A stretch of DNA of 64,000 nt from Nitrospirillum viridazoti CBAmc (GTDB lineage Bacteria; Pseudomonadota; Alphaproteobacteria; Azospirillales; Azospirillaceae), in the NCBI RefSeq assembly GCF_000730165.1, contig NZ_CP022110.1, positions 2,301,501 through 2,365,500 of the forward strand, in the 5' to 3' direction. Position 1 is the stretch's first letter, and every line of letters begins with the position of its first letter. The notes under the pieces are model-generated. The model made no database searches and was not told where the DNA came from. It saw nothing but the letters and a program-made list of their open reading frames with translations. The translations under genes were made by a program, and so were the position numbers. This document shows positions 46,085 to 57,063 of this stretch, one piece after another.

Positions 46085-46978
46085 ATGCGGCTGATGAGAT
46101 TGCTGGCCCCGCTGCTGTGCGCCGCTCTTTTGAGCGTCGCCCCGCCGGCCGCCGCCACGGATGAGACCCCGATCTCGCTGGCGGACAAGGCCATCACCCT
46201 AACCCCCAGCCCCGCCTTCCAATACGTGGCCGGTGCCGACACCCAGGATTTCCTCAGCCGGCACTGGCAGGGACGCCCCCTGGCCGGCGGTGCCGGGCTG
46301 GGCCTGCTGGTGCCGGTGGGCTCAGCCCCCGACCCCGCCTGGCTGGTGGCCCTGAGCTATGACGGCAGCGGCCACGTCAGCGACCTGGATGCCGGCCGGC
46401 TGGACGCCGACGCCCTGCTGTCGGCGTTGAAATCCGCCGACAGTGGCGGACCGCGCCTGACGGGCTGGGCCCAGCCCCCCGTCTACGACAGCGCCAGCCA
46501 CACGCTGATCTGGGCCACGCGGCGCCAAGCCGACGGCGGGGCCGTCGATGGACTCGATTACCACGCCCGCCTGCTGGGCCGGCGCGGCGTGCTGGGCCTG
46601 GACATCGCCGCCCGCATGAGCGACCTGCCGGCCATCGAGGGCCAGATGCCGGCGCTGCTGTCCATGGTGCGCTTCACCCCCGGCAACGGCTATCGCGACT
46701 ATGTGCCCGTGGCCGACCAATCCGTCACCCTGGGCCTCAGCGGCCTGGTCGCCGGCGACGCCCTGGTGAAGGGCGGCCTGCTGGACCATCTGTGGAATGG
46801 CATCCGCAGCCAGAACTTCATCTATCTGGTTGCCGTGCTGATCATGATGCTGGGGGCACCGCGCCTGCGCCGCTATTGGGGGCCGAAGCCGCCGCCGACG
46901 CGGGATCAGGAGCCGCCCGTCCCGCCCCCACCGCCCAAGCGCGAGGATCATGCCGGCCCCAAGGGGCCCTGGTCGTGA
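46085..46978 (+). CDS. DUF2167 family membrane protein
   Basis: The 297-residue product has a signal peptide (LLAPLLCAALLSVAPPAAA), a soluble domain matching DUF2167 in outline (LLVPVGSAPDPAWLVALSYDGSGHV, SDLPAIEGQMPALLSMVRFTPGNGYRDY, LGLSGLVAGDALVKGG, in separate runs) and one C-terminal membrane helix (FIYLVAVLIMMLGAPRL, about 252-268) followed by a Pro-rich cytoplasmic tail. The domain would face the periplasm. TGAGGA lies nine bases before ATG 46085, which decides this start. Function is unknown. It converges with lpd across a terminator. Confidence 0.75.
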   Translation: MRLMRLLAPLLCAALLSVAPPAAATDETPISLADKAITLTPSPAFQYVAGADTQDFLSRHWQGRPLAGGAGLGLLVPVGSAPDPAWLVALSYDGSGHVSDLDAGRLDADALLSALKSADSGGPRLTGWAQPPVYDSASHTLIWATRRQADGGAVDGLDYHARLLGRRGVLGLDIAARMSDLPAIEGQMPALLSMVRFTPGNGYRDYVPVADQSVTLGLSGLVAGDALVKGGLLDHLWNGIRSQNFIYLVAVLIMMLGAPRLRRYWGPKPPPTRDQEPPVPPPPPKREDHAGPKGPWS

Positions 46979-46999
46979 ACAAAGAGGGCCCAGAATGCA

Positions 47000-47029
47000 A
47001 AACGGCGCCAGGGTGACCCGGCGCCGTTT
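47000..47029. terminator. Bidirectional terminator between the DUF2167 gene and lpd
   Basis: AAACGGCGCC pairs with GGCGCCGTTT, with a further inner stem GGGT/ACCC; outside it GAATGC and GCATTC can extend the helix. T-runs flank both sides, so it should work for both convergent genes. Confidence 0.8.
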
Positions 47030-47051
47030 CCGCATTCCCGGACGGGAAGGC

Positions 47052-48464
47052 TTACATGTGGATGGTGCGGCCCAGCACGCCCAGGGCCGCTTCCTTGATG
47101 GCCTCGGTCAGCGTGGGGTGGGCGTGGCTGGTGCGGGCGATGTCTTCGGACGAGGCGCCGAATTCCAGGGCCAGGGCCAGCTCCTCGATCATCTCACCGG
47201 CCGAGGCGCCGATGATGTGGGCGCCCAGCAGCTTGTCGGAGTGGGCGTCGGCCAGCAGCTTCACGAAGCCCTCGGTGGCCTGCATGGAGCGGGCGCGGCC
47301 GTTGGCGGTGAAGGGGAACTTGCCGACCTTGTAAGCAACGCCCTCGGCCTTCAGCTGCTCCTCCGTCTTGCCGACGGCGGCGATTTCCGGCCAGGTGTAG
47401 ACCACGCCCGGGATGGCGTCGTAGTTGATGTGGCCGGACTGGCCCGCCATCACCTCGGCGCAGACCACACCCTCTTCCTCGGCCTTGTGGGCCAGCATGG
47501 CGCCGGCGATCACGTCGCCGATGGCCCAGATGCCGGGCACGTTGGTGCGGAAGTGGTGGTCGGTTTTGACGCGCTTGCGCTCATCCAGCTCGACGCCGAC
47601 CTTGTCCAGGCCCAGGCCCTCGGTGTAGGGGCGGCGGCCGATGGCCACCAGCACCACGTCGGCCTCGATGGTCTCGGCCGTGCCGCCGGCGGCGGGCTCC
47701 ACCGTCAGGGTGACGCCGGTGTCGGCGGCCACGGCCGAGGTGACCTTGGTCGACAGCTTGAAGGTCAGGCCCTGCTTGCCCAGGATGCGCTGGGACTGCT
47801 TGGAGACCTCACCATCCATGCCGGGCAGGATGCGGTCCAGGAACTCCACAACCGTGACCTGCGCGCCCAGGCGCTGCCAGACGGAGCCCAGCTCCAGCCC
47901 GATGACGCCACCGCCGATGACCACCAGGCGCTTCGGCACTTCGGTCAGGTCCAGGGCGCCGGTGGAGGAGACGATGCGCTTCTCGTCGATGGTCACGCCC
48001 GGCAGGGGCATGACGTCGGAGCCGGTGGCGATCAGGATGTTCTTGGCGGTGACGGTCTCGGTGGAGCCGTCCTCCTTGGTCACCGTCACCTGGCCCGGGG
48101 CGGCGATGCTGCCCTTGCCGGTAAAGCGGGTGATCTTGTTCTTCTTGAACAGGAATTCCACGCCGGTGACGTTGGATTCGACCGTCTTTTCCTTGTGCTT
48201 CATCATCGTGGGCAGGTCGAGCTCGACGCCCGAGACCTTCACGCCGAAGTTGCCCAGGGAGTGGGACGCTTCCTCGAACTTCTCGCTGGCCACCAGCAGG
48301 GCCTTGGAGGGGATGCAGCCCACGTTCAGGCAGGTGCCGCCCAGGGTCTTGCGCATCTCGACGCAGGCGACCTTCATGCCCAGCTGGGCCGCGCGGATGG
48401 CCGCGACATAGCCGCCGGGGCCGCTGCCGATGACGACGAGGTCGAATTGGGTTTCGGTGGTCAT
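47052..48464 (-). CDS. lpd: Dihydrolipoyl dehydrogenase (E3)
   Basis: E3 reoxidises the lipoyl group of E2 with NAD. The 470-residue product has the FAD-binding VVIGSGPGGYVAAIRAAQLG, the redox disulfide Cys45-Cys50 in GGTCLNVGCIPSKALL, the NAD-binding VVIGGGVIGLELGSVWQRLG, GIWAIGDV and the catalytic His in HIIGASAGEMIEE followed by HAHPTLTEA. Position after sucA and sucB marks it as the E3 of the 2-oxoglutarate dehydrogenase complex. The 237-base gap to sucB contains a terminator-like hairpin and a repeat element, so lpd may have its own promoter. Confidence 0.97.
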   Translation of the reverse strand: MTTETQFDLVVIGSGPGGYVAAIRAAQLGMKVACVEMRKTLGGTCLNVGCIPSKALLVASEKFEEASHSLGNFGVKVSGVELDLPTMMKHKEKTVESNVTGVEFLFKKNKITRFTGKGSIAAPGQVTVTKEDGSTETVTAKNILIATGSDVMPLPGVTIDEKRIVSSTGALDLTEVPKRLVVIGGGVIGLELGSVWQRLGAQVTVVEFLDRILPGMDGEVSKQSQRILGKQGLTFKLSTKVTSAVAADTGVTLTVEPAAGGTAETIEADVVLVAIGRRPYTEGLGLDKVGVELDERKRVKTDHHFRTNVPGIWAIGDVIAGAMLAHKAEEEGVVCAEVMAGQSGHINYDAIPGVVYTWPEIAAVGKTEEQLKAEGVAYKVGKFPFTANGRARSMQATEGFVKLLADAHSDKLLGAHIIGASAGEMIEELALALEFGASSEDIARTSHAHPTLTEAIKEAALGVLGRTIHM

Positions 48465-48475
48465 GTCTTCTGTTC

Positions 48476-48626
48476 CCTCAAGCGCCGGGCGGAGGTCTTG
48501 GTTGGCCTCAAACGCCGGCGGGCTATCCGGCCCTTGGCTTATCCTCGCTGCGCCCTTCCGGTGCTCGCTGCGGCGGCCGCGGTCGCGGCCTAGTCGCTGC
48601 GCTCCGGAATATATGGGCGCTTGAGG
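48476..48626 (+). repeat. Dispersed intergenic repeat, copy B
   Basis: The element is bounded by a perfect 11-base inverted repeat: CCTCAAGCGCC (48476-48486) and GGCGCTTGAGG (48616-48626). A second start, CCTCAAACGCCGG, lies at 48506. Hairpin 1 is GGGCT-ATCC-GGCCC (48520-48533); hairpin 2 is GGCCGC-GGTC-GCGGCC (48575-48590). Loops and order match copies A and C while the stem bases differ. It lies in the sucB-lpd gap, 11 bases before the lpd start codon. Confidence 0.8.
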
Positions 48627-48669
48627 CGTCGGCGCTCATTGTTGGATTAAGCGATCAGGCAGTCAGCAA

Positions 48670-48693
48670 ACGGGGGGCCGTGGGGCCCCCCGT
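48670..48693 (-). terminator. Hairpin after sucB
   Basis: ACGGGGGGCC and GGCCCCCCGT form a perfect ten-base stem with a four-base loop, starting nine bases after the sucB stop codon. On the minus strand it is followed by TTGCTGAC, a weak U-tract, so partial termination before lpd is likely. Confidence 0.65.
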
Positions 48694-48701
48694 CCGTCGG
48701 A

Positions 48702-49937
48702 TCAGACATCCAGCAGGATGCGTTCCGGGTTCTCCAGGCATTCCTTGACCCGCACCAGGAAGGTCACGGCCTCGCGGCCGTCGATGATGCGATGGTCATA
48801 GGACAGGGCCAGGTACATCATCGGGCGGATGACGATCTGGCCACCGACGACCATCGGACGCTCCTGGATCTTGTGCATGCCCAGGATGCCCGACTGCGGG
48901 GCGTTCAGGATGGGCGAGCTCATCAGCGAGCCGTACACGCCACCGTTGGAGATGGTGAAGGTGCCGCCGGTCATGTCGGCGATGGACAGCTTGCCGTCGC
49001 GGGCCTTCTTGCCCAGCTCATTGATGCTCTGCTCGATCTTGGCGAAGCCCATCTGGTCGGCGTCGCGCACCACCGGAACCACCAGACCCGTGGGCGTGCC
49101 AACGGCGACGCCGATGTCGTAGTAGTTCTTGTAGATGATGTCGGTGCCCTCGATCTCGGCGTTGACGGCCGGGATTTCCTTCAGGGCGACCAGGCAGGCC
49201 TTCACGAAGAAGGACATGAAGCCCAGCTTCACGCCGTGCTTCTTCTCGAACTGGTCCTTCAGTTCGTTGCGCAGCTTCATCACATTGGTCATGTCCACCT
49301 CATTGTAGGTGGTCAGCATGGCCGCGGTGTTCTGGGCGTCCTTCAGGCGGGCGGCGACGGTCTGCCGCAGGCGGGTCATGCGCACCCGCTCTTCCAGGTC
49401 GGCGCGGGCACGCGGGCCGGCCGGGGCCTTCGCCACCGGGGCCGGAGCGGCGACGGGGGCCGGGGCGGCCTTCGGCGCGGCCAGGTGGTCGATCACGTCG
49501 CCCTTGGTGACGCGGCCGTCCTTGCCGGTGCCGGCGATGGCGGCCGGGTTGACGCCGGCGTCGGCGGCGATCTTGGCGGCGGCGGGCATCACGCCGGCGG
49601 AACCGTTGGCGGCCGGGGCGGCGGCGGGGGCCGGCGCCGGCGCGGCGGTCTTGGCCGGGGCCGGAGCAGCGGCAGCGGGGGCGGCCGCAGCGGCGGCGCC
49701 ACCCTCGGTGATCACGCCCAGGACGGCGCTCACGCCCACGTTGGCGCCCTCGGCGGCGCGGATTTCGCCCAGCGTGCCGGCAGCCGGGGCGTTGACTTCC
49801 AAGGTGACCTTGTCGGTCTCCAGCTCCACCAGCGTTTCATCCGCCTTGACGCTGTCGCCAACCTTCTTCAGCCACCGCGCGACCGTCGCTTCCGACACGG
49901 ACTCGCCGAGGGTGGGCACCAGGATTTCCGTCGCCAT
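48702..49937 (-). CDS. sucB: 2-oxoglutarate dehydrogenase E2 (dihydrolipoyl succinyltransferase)
   Basis: The 411-residue E2 has one lipoyl domain with Lys43 in [11 protein letters not shown], an Ala/Pro linker (about 90-120), the peripheral-subunit-binding domain ([22 protein letters not shown]), a second Ala/Pro linker, and the catalytic domain ending [13 protein letters not shown] with the active-site His and Asp. The variant NNEVDM-type TYNEVDM at the catalytic core is characteristic of succinyltransferases. ATG 49937 starts the usual [13 protein letters not shown]; the frame extends ten codons upstream. It is 86 bases after sucA with a hairpin between. Confidence 0.97.
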   Translation of the reverse strand: MATEILVPTLGESVSEATVARWLKKVGDSVKADETLVELETDKVTLEVNAPAAGTLGEIRAAEGANVGVSAVLGVITEGGAAAAAAPAAAAPAPAKTAAPAPAPAAAPAANGSAGVMPAAAKIAADAGVNPAAIAGTGKDGRVTKGDVIDHLAAPKAAPAPVAAPAPVAKAPAGPRARADLEERVRMTRLRQTVAARLKDAQNTAAMLTTYNEVDMTNVMKLRNELKDQFEKKHGVKLGFMSFFVKACLVALKEIPAVNAEIEGTDIIYKNYYDIGVAVGTPTGLVVPVVRDADQMGFAKIEQSINELGKKARDGKLSIADMTGGTFTISNGGVYGSLMSSPILNAPQSGILGMHKIQERPMVVGGQIVIRPMMYLALSYDHRIIDGREAVTFLVRVKECLENPERILLDV

Positions 49938-49987
49938 GTTTTTGGGACCTTGGTTCGTTTCTAACAAAGGGTTTCAGAATAAAATCA

Positions 49988-50013
49988 TTCCGGGGCCGCA
50001 ACGGGCCCCGGAA
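49988..50013 (-). terminator. Hairpin between sucA and sucB
   Basis: TTCCGGGGCC and its exact complement pair around a six-base loop, ten bases after the sucA stop codon. On the minus strand it is followed by TGATTTTATTC. It could partly terminate after sucA or protect its 3' end; sucB is still needed from the same transcript or another promoter. Confidence 0.6.
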
Positions 50014-50023
50014 CGTCATCGGA

Positions 50024-52963
50024 TCAAGCGATGGTCAGCGCCTCGTCCAGGAACTTGGCCAGTTCCTGGTTGTGGCGCTTCAGCTGGCCGGCGGCCGGCG
50101 AGGCGGCCTCGGCGCGGCCAACGTAGGACGGACGGCCCGCCTTGTGGTTCAGTTCCTTGAGCACGCCCTCGATGCGGCGGTCGACGAAGCTCCAGGCGCC
50201 CATGTTGGCCGGCTCTTCCTGGCACCACACCACGTCGGCGTTGGGATACTTGGCCAGCTCTACCTTCAGGGCATCGCCCGGGAAGGGGTACAGCTGCTCA
50301 AGGCGCAGGAAGGCCACGTCCTTCACACCCCGGTTCTCACGCTCCTGGAACAGGTCATAGTAGACCTTGCCCGAGCAGAGGACGACGCGGCGGATCTTCG
50401 CCGGCTCGACCAGGTCCACGCCGGTTTCATACAGGACGCGGTGGAACGACTCGTTGCCGGTGAACATGGACAGCTCGCTGACGCACAGCTTGTGGCGCAG
50501 CAGCGACTTGGGGCTGAAGACCACCAGCGGCTTGCGGAACTCGCGGTTCACCTGGCGGCGCAACACGTGGAAGTAATTGGCCGGGGTGGTGCAGTTCACG
50601 ATTTGCCAGTTGTCCTCGCCGGACAGCTGCAGGAAGCGCTCCAGACGGGCGGAGCTGTGCTCCGGCCCCTGGCCCTCATAGCCGTGCGGCAGCAGCATGG
50701 TCAGGCCGGACATGCGCAGCCACTTGCTCTCGCCCGAGCTGATGAACTGGTCGATGATGGACTGGGCGCCGTTGGCGAAATCACCGAACTGGGCTTCCCA
50801 CAGGACCAGGGCATGCGGCTCGGCCAGGGTGAAACCGTATTCGAAGCCCAGCACGGCCGCTTCGGACAGCGGGCTGTCGTGCACCTCGAACCGGGCCTGG
50901 CCCTCTTTGTGGTCCGGGGCACGGATGTGGTCCAGCGGCACGTACTTGGCCTCGGTGGTCTGGTCGACCAGCACGCAATGGCGGTGCGAGAAGGTGCCGC
51001 GGCCCACGTCCTGGCCGGACAGGCGCACGGGCACGCCTTCCACCAGCAGGGTGCCGAAGGCCAGCGCCTCGGCCGTGGCCCAGTCCAGGTCCTTGCCGGT
51101 GGCGAACATCTCCTGCTTGGCCTTGAGCTGACGCACCACCTTGGCGTTCACGTCCACGCCTTCCGGCACGGCGGAGATGGCCTTGCCCACTTCCTGCAGC
51201 AGATCCATGGGGGCGGCGGTCTTGCCCTTGCGGTCGTCGTTCTTGGCGGCGCTCAGGCCCTGCCACTTGCCTTCCAGCCAGTCGGCCTTGTTCGGCTTGT
51301 AGGTGGTCGACGCCTCGAACTCCGCTTCCATGGCCTTATGGAAGTCCTTGACGAAGCCGTCGGCTTCCTCGGCGGTGATCACGCCCTCGGCGATCAGCTG
51401 CTTGGCGTACAGCTCGCGCGTGGTCGGGTGGTTGCGGATCGCCTTGTACATCAGCGGCTGGGTGAACGCCGGCTCGTCGCCTTCGTTGTGGCCCTGGCGG
51501 CGATAGCAGACGATGTCCAGCACCACGTCCTTCAGGAACTTCTGACGGAACTCCACGGCGATGCGCGTCACGTGGATCACGGCCTCGGGATCGTCGCCGT
51601 TGACGTGGAAGATCGGCGCCTGGATGGCCTTGGCCACTTCCGTCGGGTACGGGCCGGAACGGGCGTACTGCGGCGCGGTGGTGAAGCCGATCTGGTTGTT
51701 GGTGATGATGTGGATGATGCCGCCGGTGCGGTAGCCCTTCAGCTCGGACAGCAGCAGCGTCTCGGGCACCAGGCCCTGGCCGGCAAAGGCGGCGTCGCCG
51801 TGCAGCAGCAGGCCGATGACCTCGGCGCGCGCCTCATCCGTCGGCGGCATGGTGGAGCGCTGCACCTGCTTGGCGCGAACCTTGCCGCACACGACCGGGT
51901 TCACCACTTCCAGGTGCGACGGGTTGGCCGTCAGCGACAGATGGATGGAGTTGCCGTCGAACTCGCGGTCGGCCGAGGTGCCCAGGTGATACTTCACGTC
52001 GCCCGAGCCCTGCACGTCCTCGGGATTGGCGGCGTTGCCCTGGAACTCGGAGAAGATGGCCTTGTACGGCTTGTTCATCACGTTGGCCAGCACGTTCAGG
52101 CGGCCGCGGTGCGCCATGCCGATGACCAGTTCCTTCAGGCCCAGCTGACCGCCGCGCTTCAGGATCTGCTCGATGGCCGGGACCCAGACCTCGCCGCCCT
52201 CCAGGCCGAAGCGCTTGGTGCCGGTGTACTTCAGCTGCAGGAAGCGCTCGAAGCCCTCGGCGGCCGTCAGGCGCTGCAGGATGGCCTTCTTGCCCTGGAC
52301 CGTGAAGTCGGTCTGATTGCGGATGCCCTCGATACGCTCCTGGATCCAGGCCTTCTGCTCGGGATCCTGGATGTGCATGAACTCCACGCCGATGTGGCCG
52401 CAATAGGTGCGCTGCACCGCGTCCACGATCTGGCGCAGGGTGGCGGTCTCCATCCCCAGCACGTTGTTGATGAAGATCGGGCGGTCCAGGTCGGCGTCGG
52501 TGAAGCCGTAGGTCTTGGGGTCCAGCTCCGGATGCTCGCTGCGCTTTTCCAGACCCAGCGGGTCCAGCTTGGCCATCAGGTGGCCACGGACGCGGTAGGC
52601 GCGGATGAGCATCAGGGCACGGATGCTGTCCAGCTGCGCCTGGCGCAGCTGCTCGGGCGTGATGCCACCCACCACGGAGCCATTGGCGGCCGGGGCAGCG
52701 GCGCCATTGGCACCCTTCGCACCCTTGGCGGGAGCGGCCGGCTTGGCATCGGGATCGGGCACGCCGATGACGGCGGCCTTGTTGGGCGCCCAGCTCGCCC
52801 CCTTGATTTCGCCCAGCACGACGCGGGCATCGTCATCCAGCCCGGCGAAGAAGCTGCTCCACGAAGGATCGACGGAGGCCGGATCCTGCAGGTAGCGGGC
52901 GTAAAGCTCGGCGACGAAGGTCGCGTTGCCGGCGAAAAACAGGGAGCTTTGATCGGTTACCAT
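50024..52963 (-). CDS. sucA: 2-oxoglutarate dehydrogenase E1
   Basis: The thiamine-dependent E1 oxidatively decarboxylates 2-oxoglutarate. The 979-residue length is normal. The N-terminal segment FFAGNATFVAELYARYLQDPASVDPSW is the E2-binding part; GMAHRGRLNVLANV, DVVLDIVCYRRQGHNEGDEPAFTQP (thiamine diphosphate and Mg site, in two runs), SEAAVLGFEYGFTLAEPHALVLWEAQFGDFANGAQ and MLLPHGYEGQGPEHSSARLERFLQL are the conserved domains. ATG 52963. Its promoter must be in the 467-base gap upstream. Confidence 0.98.
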   Translation of the reverse strand: MVTDQSSLFFAGNATFVAELYARYLQDPASVDPSWSSFFAGLDDDARVVLGEIKGASWAPNKAAVIGVPDPDAKPAAPAKGAKGANGAAAPAANGSVVGGITPEQLRQAQLDSIRALMLIRAYRVRGHLMAKLDPLGLEKRSEHPELDPKTYGFTDADLDRPIFINNVLGMETATLRQIVDAVQRTYCGHIGVEFMHIQDPEQKAWIQERIEGIRNQTDFTVQGKKAILQRLTAAEGFERFLQLKYTGTKRFGLEGGEVWVPAIEQILKRGGQLGLKELVIGMAHRGRLNVLANVMNKPYKAIFSEFQGNAANPEDVQGSGDVKYHLGTSADREFDGNSIHLSLTANPSHLEVVNPVVCGKVRAKQVQRSTMPPTDEARAEVIGLLLHGDAAFAGQGLVPETLLLSELKGYRTGGIIHIITNNQIGFTTAPQYARSGPYPTEVAKAIQAPIFHVNGDDPEAVIHVTRIAVEFRQKFLKDVVLDIVCYRRQGHNEGDEPAFTQPLMYKAIRNHPTTRELYAKQLIAEGVITAEEADGFVKDFHKAMEAEFEASTTYKPNKADWLEGKWQGLSAAKNDDRKGKTAAPMDLLQEVGKAISAVPEGVDVNAKVVRQLKAKQEMFATGKDLDWATAEALAFGTLLVEGVPVRLSGQDVGRGTFSHRHCVLVDQTTEAKYVPLDHIRAPDHKEGQARFEVHDSPLSEAAVLGFEYGFTLAEPHALVLWEAQFGDFANGAQSIIDQFISSGESKWLRMSGLTMLLPHGYEGQGPEHSSARLERFLQLSGEDNWQIVNCTTPANYFHVLRRQVNREFRKPLVVFSPKSLLRHKLCVSELSMFTGNESFHRVLYETGVDLVEPAKIRRVVLCSGKVYYDLFQERENRGVKDVAFLRLEQLYPFPGDALKVELAKYPNADVVWCQEEPANMGAWSFVDRRIEGVLKELNHKAGRPSYVGRAEAASPAAGQLKRHNQELAKFLDEALTIA

Positions 52964-53430
52964 GGCGCTCTGCGCTTGATCTGGGAGGGATAGGGCGCCC
53001 GCGTCTACGTGGCAGGCGTCCCGATGGGACCGAAATTCGCGTTCTTTTACGCCATGATACCTGCGCCTTCAATATGCGACGGCGGTGGGGCCGTTGCCAC
53101 GAAAACGCCTACCACGCATGAGAAACGCCCAGTTTCCGCAACAAAATCATCAAGACCGAAAGGAACCCGACCTCTTTGTTGCGCAAGCTGGACGAGGTGA
53201 TCATCACGGCGTCGGCGCGTGCCCATCAAAATTGTAAATGTGCACGCTAACAATGAGGTGGCACCAGCATCCCACCGGGTCAAGCGACGCAGGGGAGGCG
53301 ATGCCTCATGCCAGCCATGGAAAAACGGCGGCCCCGGGTACCAGACATGTGCTGGGGCGGGTGCCGCCGTTCCTCCTCGGGCCGGCCCGGTGATCCGGGC
53401 CGACCCGTCATTTCAACCGAAAGGCCGGTA
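52964..53430. other. Intergenic region upstream of sucA
   Basis: The gap contains the end of the sucCD transcript (terminator at 53321-53371) and the sucA promoter. The stretch 53090-53270 is relatively AT-rich with several TTGT and AAAATC motifs, and is the likely promoter zone, but I cannot define -35 and -10 boxes. No gene is convincing. Confidence 0.5.
53321..53371 (-). terminator. Intrinsic terminator after sucD
   Basis: On the minus strand AACGGCGGC pairs with GCCGCCGTT, enclosing further complementary CCC/GGG segments, and the stem runs straight into TTTTT. It begins 59 bases after the sucD stop codon and should end the mdh-sucC-sucD transcript. Confidence 0.8.
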
Positions 53431-54306
53431 TCAGCCCTTCAGCGCCTTCAGCATGGTGGAACCCAGGCTGGCGGGGCTGTCGGCGACATGGATGCCGGCG
53501 GCGCGCAGGGCCTCGACCTTGAAGTCGGCCGTGTCGTTGCCGCCGGAGATCACGGCGCCCGCGTGGCCCATGCGGCGGCCCGGGGGGGCCGTGCGGCCGG
53601 CGATGAAACCGACGACCGGCTTCTTCGTCTTGCTGTCGCGGATGAACTCGGCACCGTCGACTTCCGCCGAACCGCCGATCTCACCGATCATGATGATGCC
53701 CTCGGTCTCCGGATCGTCGAGGAACAGCTGCAGGCTGTCCACGAAGTTGGTGCCGTTGACCGGGTCGCCGCCGATGCCGATGCAGGTGGTCTGGCCCAGG
53801 CCGGCCGCGGTGGTCTGCGCCACGGCCTCATAGGTCAGGGTGCCGGAGCGGCTGACGATGCCGATCTTGCCACGCTTGTGGATGTGGCCCGGCATGATGC
53901 CGATCTTGCACTCGTCCGGAGTGATGACGCCGGGGCAGTTCGGGCCGATCAGGCGGGTCTTGGACCCGGCCAGGGCGCGCTTCACCGTCACCATGTCCAG
54001 CACCGGGATGCCTTCGGTGATGCAGACCACCAGCGGGATCTGGGCGTCGATGGCTTCCAGGATGGCGTCCGCGGCGAAGGGCGGCGGCACGTAGATCACC
54101 GAGGCGTTGGCGCCGGTGGTGTGCACGGCCTCGGCCACGGTGTCGAACACCGGCAGGTCGAGGTGGGTGGTGCCGCCCTTGCCGGGGGTCACGCCGCCGA
54201 CCATCTTGGTGCCGTAGGCGATGGCCTGTTCGGAGTGGAAGGTGCCCTGCGCGCCGGTGAAGCCCTGGCAGATCACCTTGGTGTTCTTGTCAACCAACAC
54301 GGCCAT
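53431..54306 (-). CDS. sucD: Succinyl-CoA synthetase alpha subunit
   Basis: The 291-residue subunit carries CoA binding ([31 protein letters not shown], in two runs) and the phosphohistidine His248 in [37 protein letters not shown] and [14 protein letters not shown] are family signatures. It starts two bases after the sucC stop codon, giving equal synthesis of the two subunits of this ADP-forming enzyme. The terminator after it ends the operon. Confidence 0.98.
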   Translation of the reverse strand: MAVLVDKNTKVICQGFTGAQGTFHSEQAIAYGTKMVGGVTPGKGGTTHLDLPVFDTVAEAVHTTGANASVIYVPPPFAADAILEAIDAQIPLVVCITEGIPVLDMVTVKRALAGSKTRLIGPNCPGVITPDECKIGIMPGHIHKRGKIGIVSRSGTLTYEAVAQTTAAGLGQTTCIGIGGDPVNGTNFVDSLQLFLDDPETEGIIMIGEIGGSAEVDGAEFIRDSKTKKPVVGFIAGRTAPPGRRMGHAGAVISGGNDTADFKVEALRAAGIHVADSPASLGSTMLKALKG

Positions 54307-54308
54307 GA

Positions 54309-55505
54309 TTACGCGGCCTCCTTCACGGCCTTGACGATCTTTTCAGCGGCGTCGGCCAGGTTGTCGGCGGACAGGATCGGCAGGCCGGACTCGGCCAGGA
54401 TCTTCTTGCCCAGCTCGACGTTGGTGCCTTCCAGGCGGACGACCAGCGGAACGTGCAGGCTGACCTCACGGGCCGCCGCCACCACGCCCTCGGCGATGAC
54501 GTCGCAGCGCATGATGCCGCCGAAGATGTTGACCAGAATGCCTTCGACATTCGGATCGGACAGGATGAGCTTGAACGCGGTGGTCACGCGCTCGCGGGTG
54601 GCGCCGCCGCCCACATCCAGGAAGTTGGCCGGCTCGCCGCCGTACAACTTGATGATGTCCATGGTGGCCATGGCCAGGCCGGCACCGTTGACCATGCAGC
54701 CGATGTTGCCATCCAGCTTCACATAGTTCAGGCCGTGCTTCGTGGCCTCGGTCTCCGACGCCTCTTCCTCGCTCTCGTCACGGAGCTCTTCGATGTCCTT
54801 GTGACGGTAGAGGGCGTTGTCGTCGAAGTTCATCTTGGCGTCGAGGGCGATGACCTCACCGGCGCCGGTCACGACCAGCGGGTTGATCTCGACCTGCGAG
54901 GCGTCCAGTTCCACGAACGCCTTGTACATGGCAGACAGGAACTTCACGGCGGCGCCGACCTGCTTGCCTTCCAGCTTCAGGCCGAAGGCGATCTGGCGGG
55001 CGTGGTAGCCCTGCAGGCCGCCGACCGGGTCGATGGCGACCTTGACGATCTTCTCGGGGTGGCTGTGGGCCACTTCCTCGATCTCCATGCCGCCCTCGGT
55101 CGAGGCGATCACGGTGACGCGGGAGGTGGCGCGGTCCAGCAGCAGGGACAGGTACAGCTCGCGCTTGATGTCGCAGCCTTCCTCGACATAGAGGCGCTTG
55201 ACCTCCTTGCCTTCCGGACCGGTCTGCTTGGTCACCAGCGTGTGGCCCAGCATTTCCTTGGCGTTGGACACGACGTCGTCGATCGACTTCACGACGCGGA
55301 CGCCGCCCTTGCCCTCGGGGTTCTCCTTGAACCGCCCGGCGCCACGGCCGCCGGCGTGGATCTGGGACTTCACGACCCAAACCGGGCCGCCCAGGTCCGT
55401 GGCCACGGTCTTGGCCTCTTCGGGGGTATAGGCAACGCCGCCGCGGGGAACCGCGACACCGTATTTCTTCAGCAGGCCCTTGGCCTGGTATTCATGAATA
55501 TTCAT
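54309..55505 (-). CDS. sucC: Succinyl-CoA synthetase beta subunit
   Basis: The 398-residue subunit has the ATP-grasp domain ([71 protein letters not shown] in separate runs) and the CoA-ligase domain ([31 protein letters not shown], in two runs, and [20 protein letters not shown]). ATG 55505. It follows mdh by 225 bases with a hairpin at 55669-55703, so it may be cotranscribed with mdh or have its own promoter in the gap. Confidence 0.98.
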   Translation of the reverse strand: MNIHEYQAKGLLKKYGVAVPRGGVAYTPEEAKTVATDLGGPVWVVKSQIHAGGRGAGRFKENPEGKGGVRVVKSIDDVVSNAKEMLGHTLVTKQTGPEGKEVKRLYVEEGCDIKRELYLSLLLDRATSRVTVIASTEGGMEIEEVAHSHPEKIVKVAIDPVGGLQGYHARQIAFGLKLEGKQVGAAVKFLSAMYKAFVELDASQVEINPLVVTGAGEVIALDAKMNFDDNALYRHKDIEELRDESEEEASETEATKHGLNYVKLDGNIGCMVNGAGLAMATMDIIKLYGGEPANFLDVGGGATRERVTTAFKLILSDPNVEGILVNIFGGIMRCDVIAEGVVAAAREVSLHVPLVVRLEGTNVELGKKILAESGLPILSADNLADAAEKIVKAVKEAA

Positions 55506-55668
55506 TCGGGGATCGCCCGCTTCCGGTTGGGAAACGGCCTCGCAAAGTTTGCGGCCGATCGCGGGGCCAACCCCGCGCCGCGGGCACTGTAGAGAGCAAT
55601 GCCGGGGCGATCAACCGCGTAAGTGACGGAAGGGTGGCTTTGAACGCTATTCCGGTATCTCTTTGCCA

Positions 55669-55703
55669 AATGGCCCCGCCGGCGCGAAGCGAGCGGGGCC
55701 ATT
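55669..55703 (-). terminator. Hairpin between mdh and sucC
   Basis: AATGGCCCCGC and its exact complement form an 11-base stem around a 13-base loop, beginning 27 bases after the mdh stop codon. The minus-strand sequence after it has only three Ts, so it is an attenuator or weak terminator. Confidence 0.55.
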
Positions 55704-55730
55704 CAGAACGTCATACCGGAACCCGAACGA

Positions 55731-57063
<1,333 letters not shown>

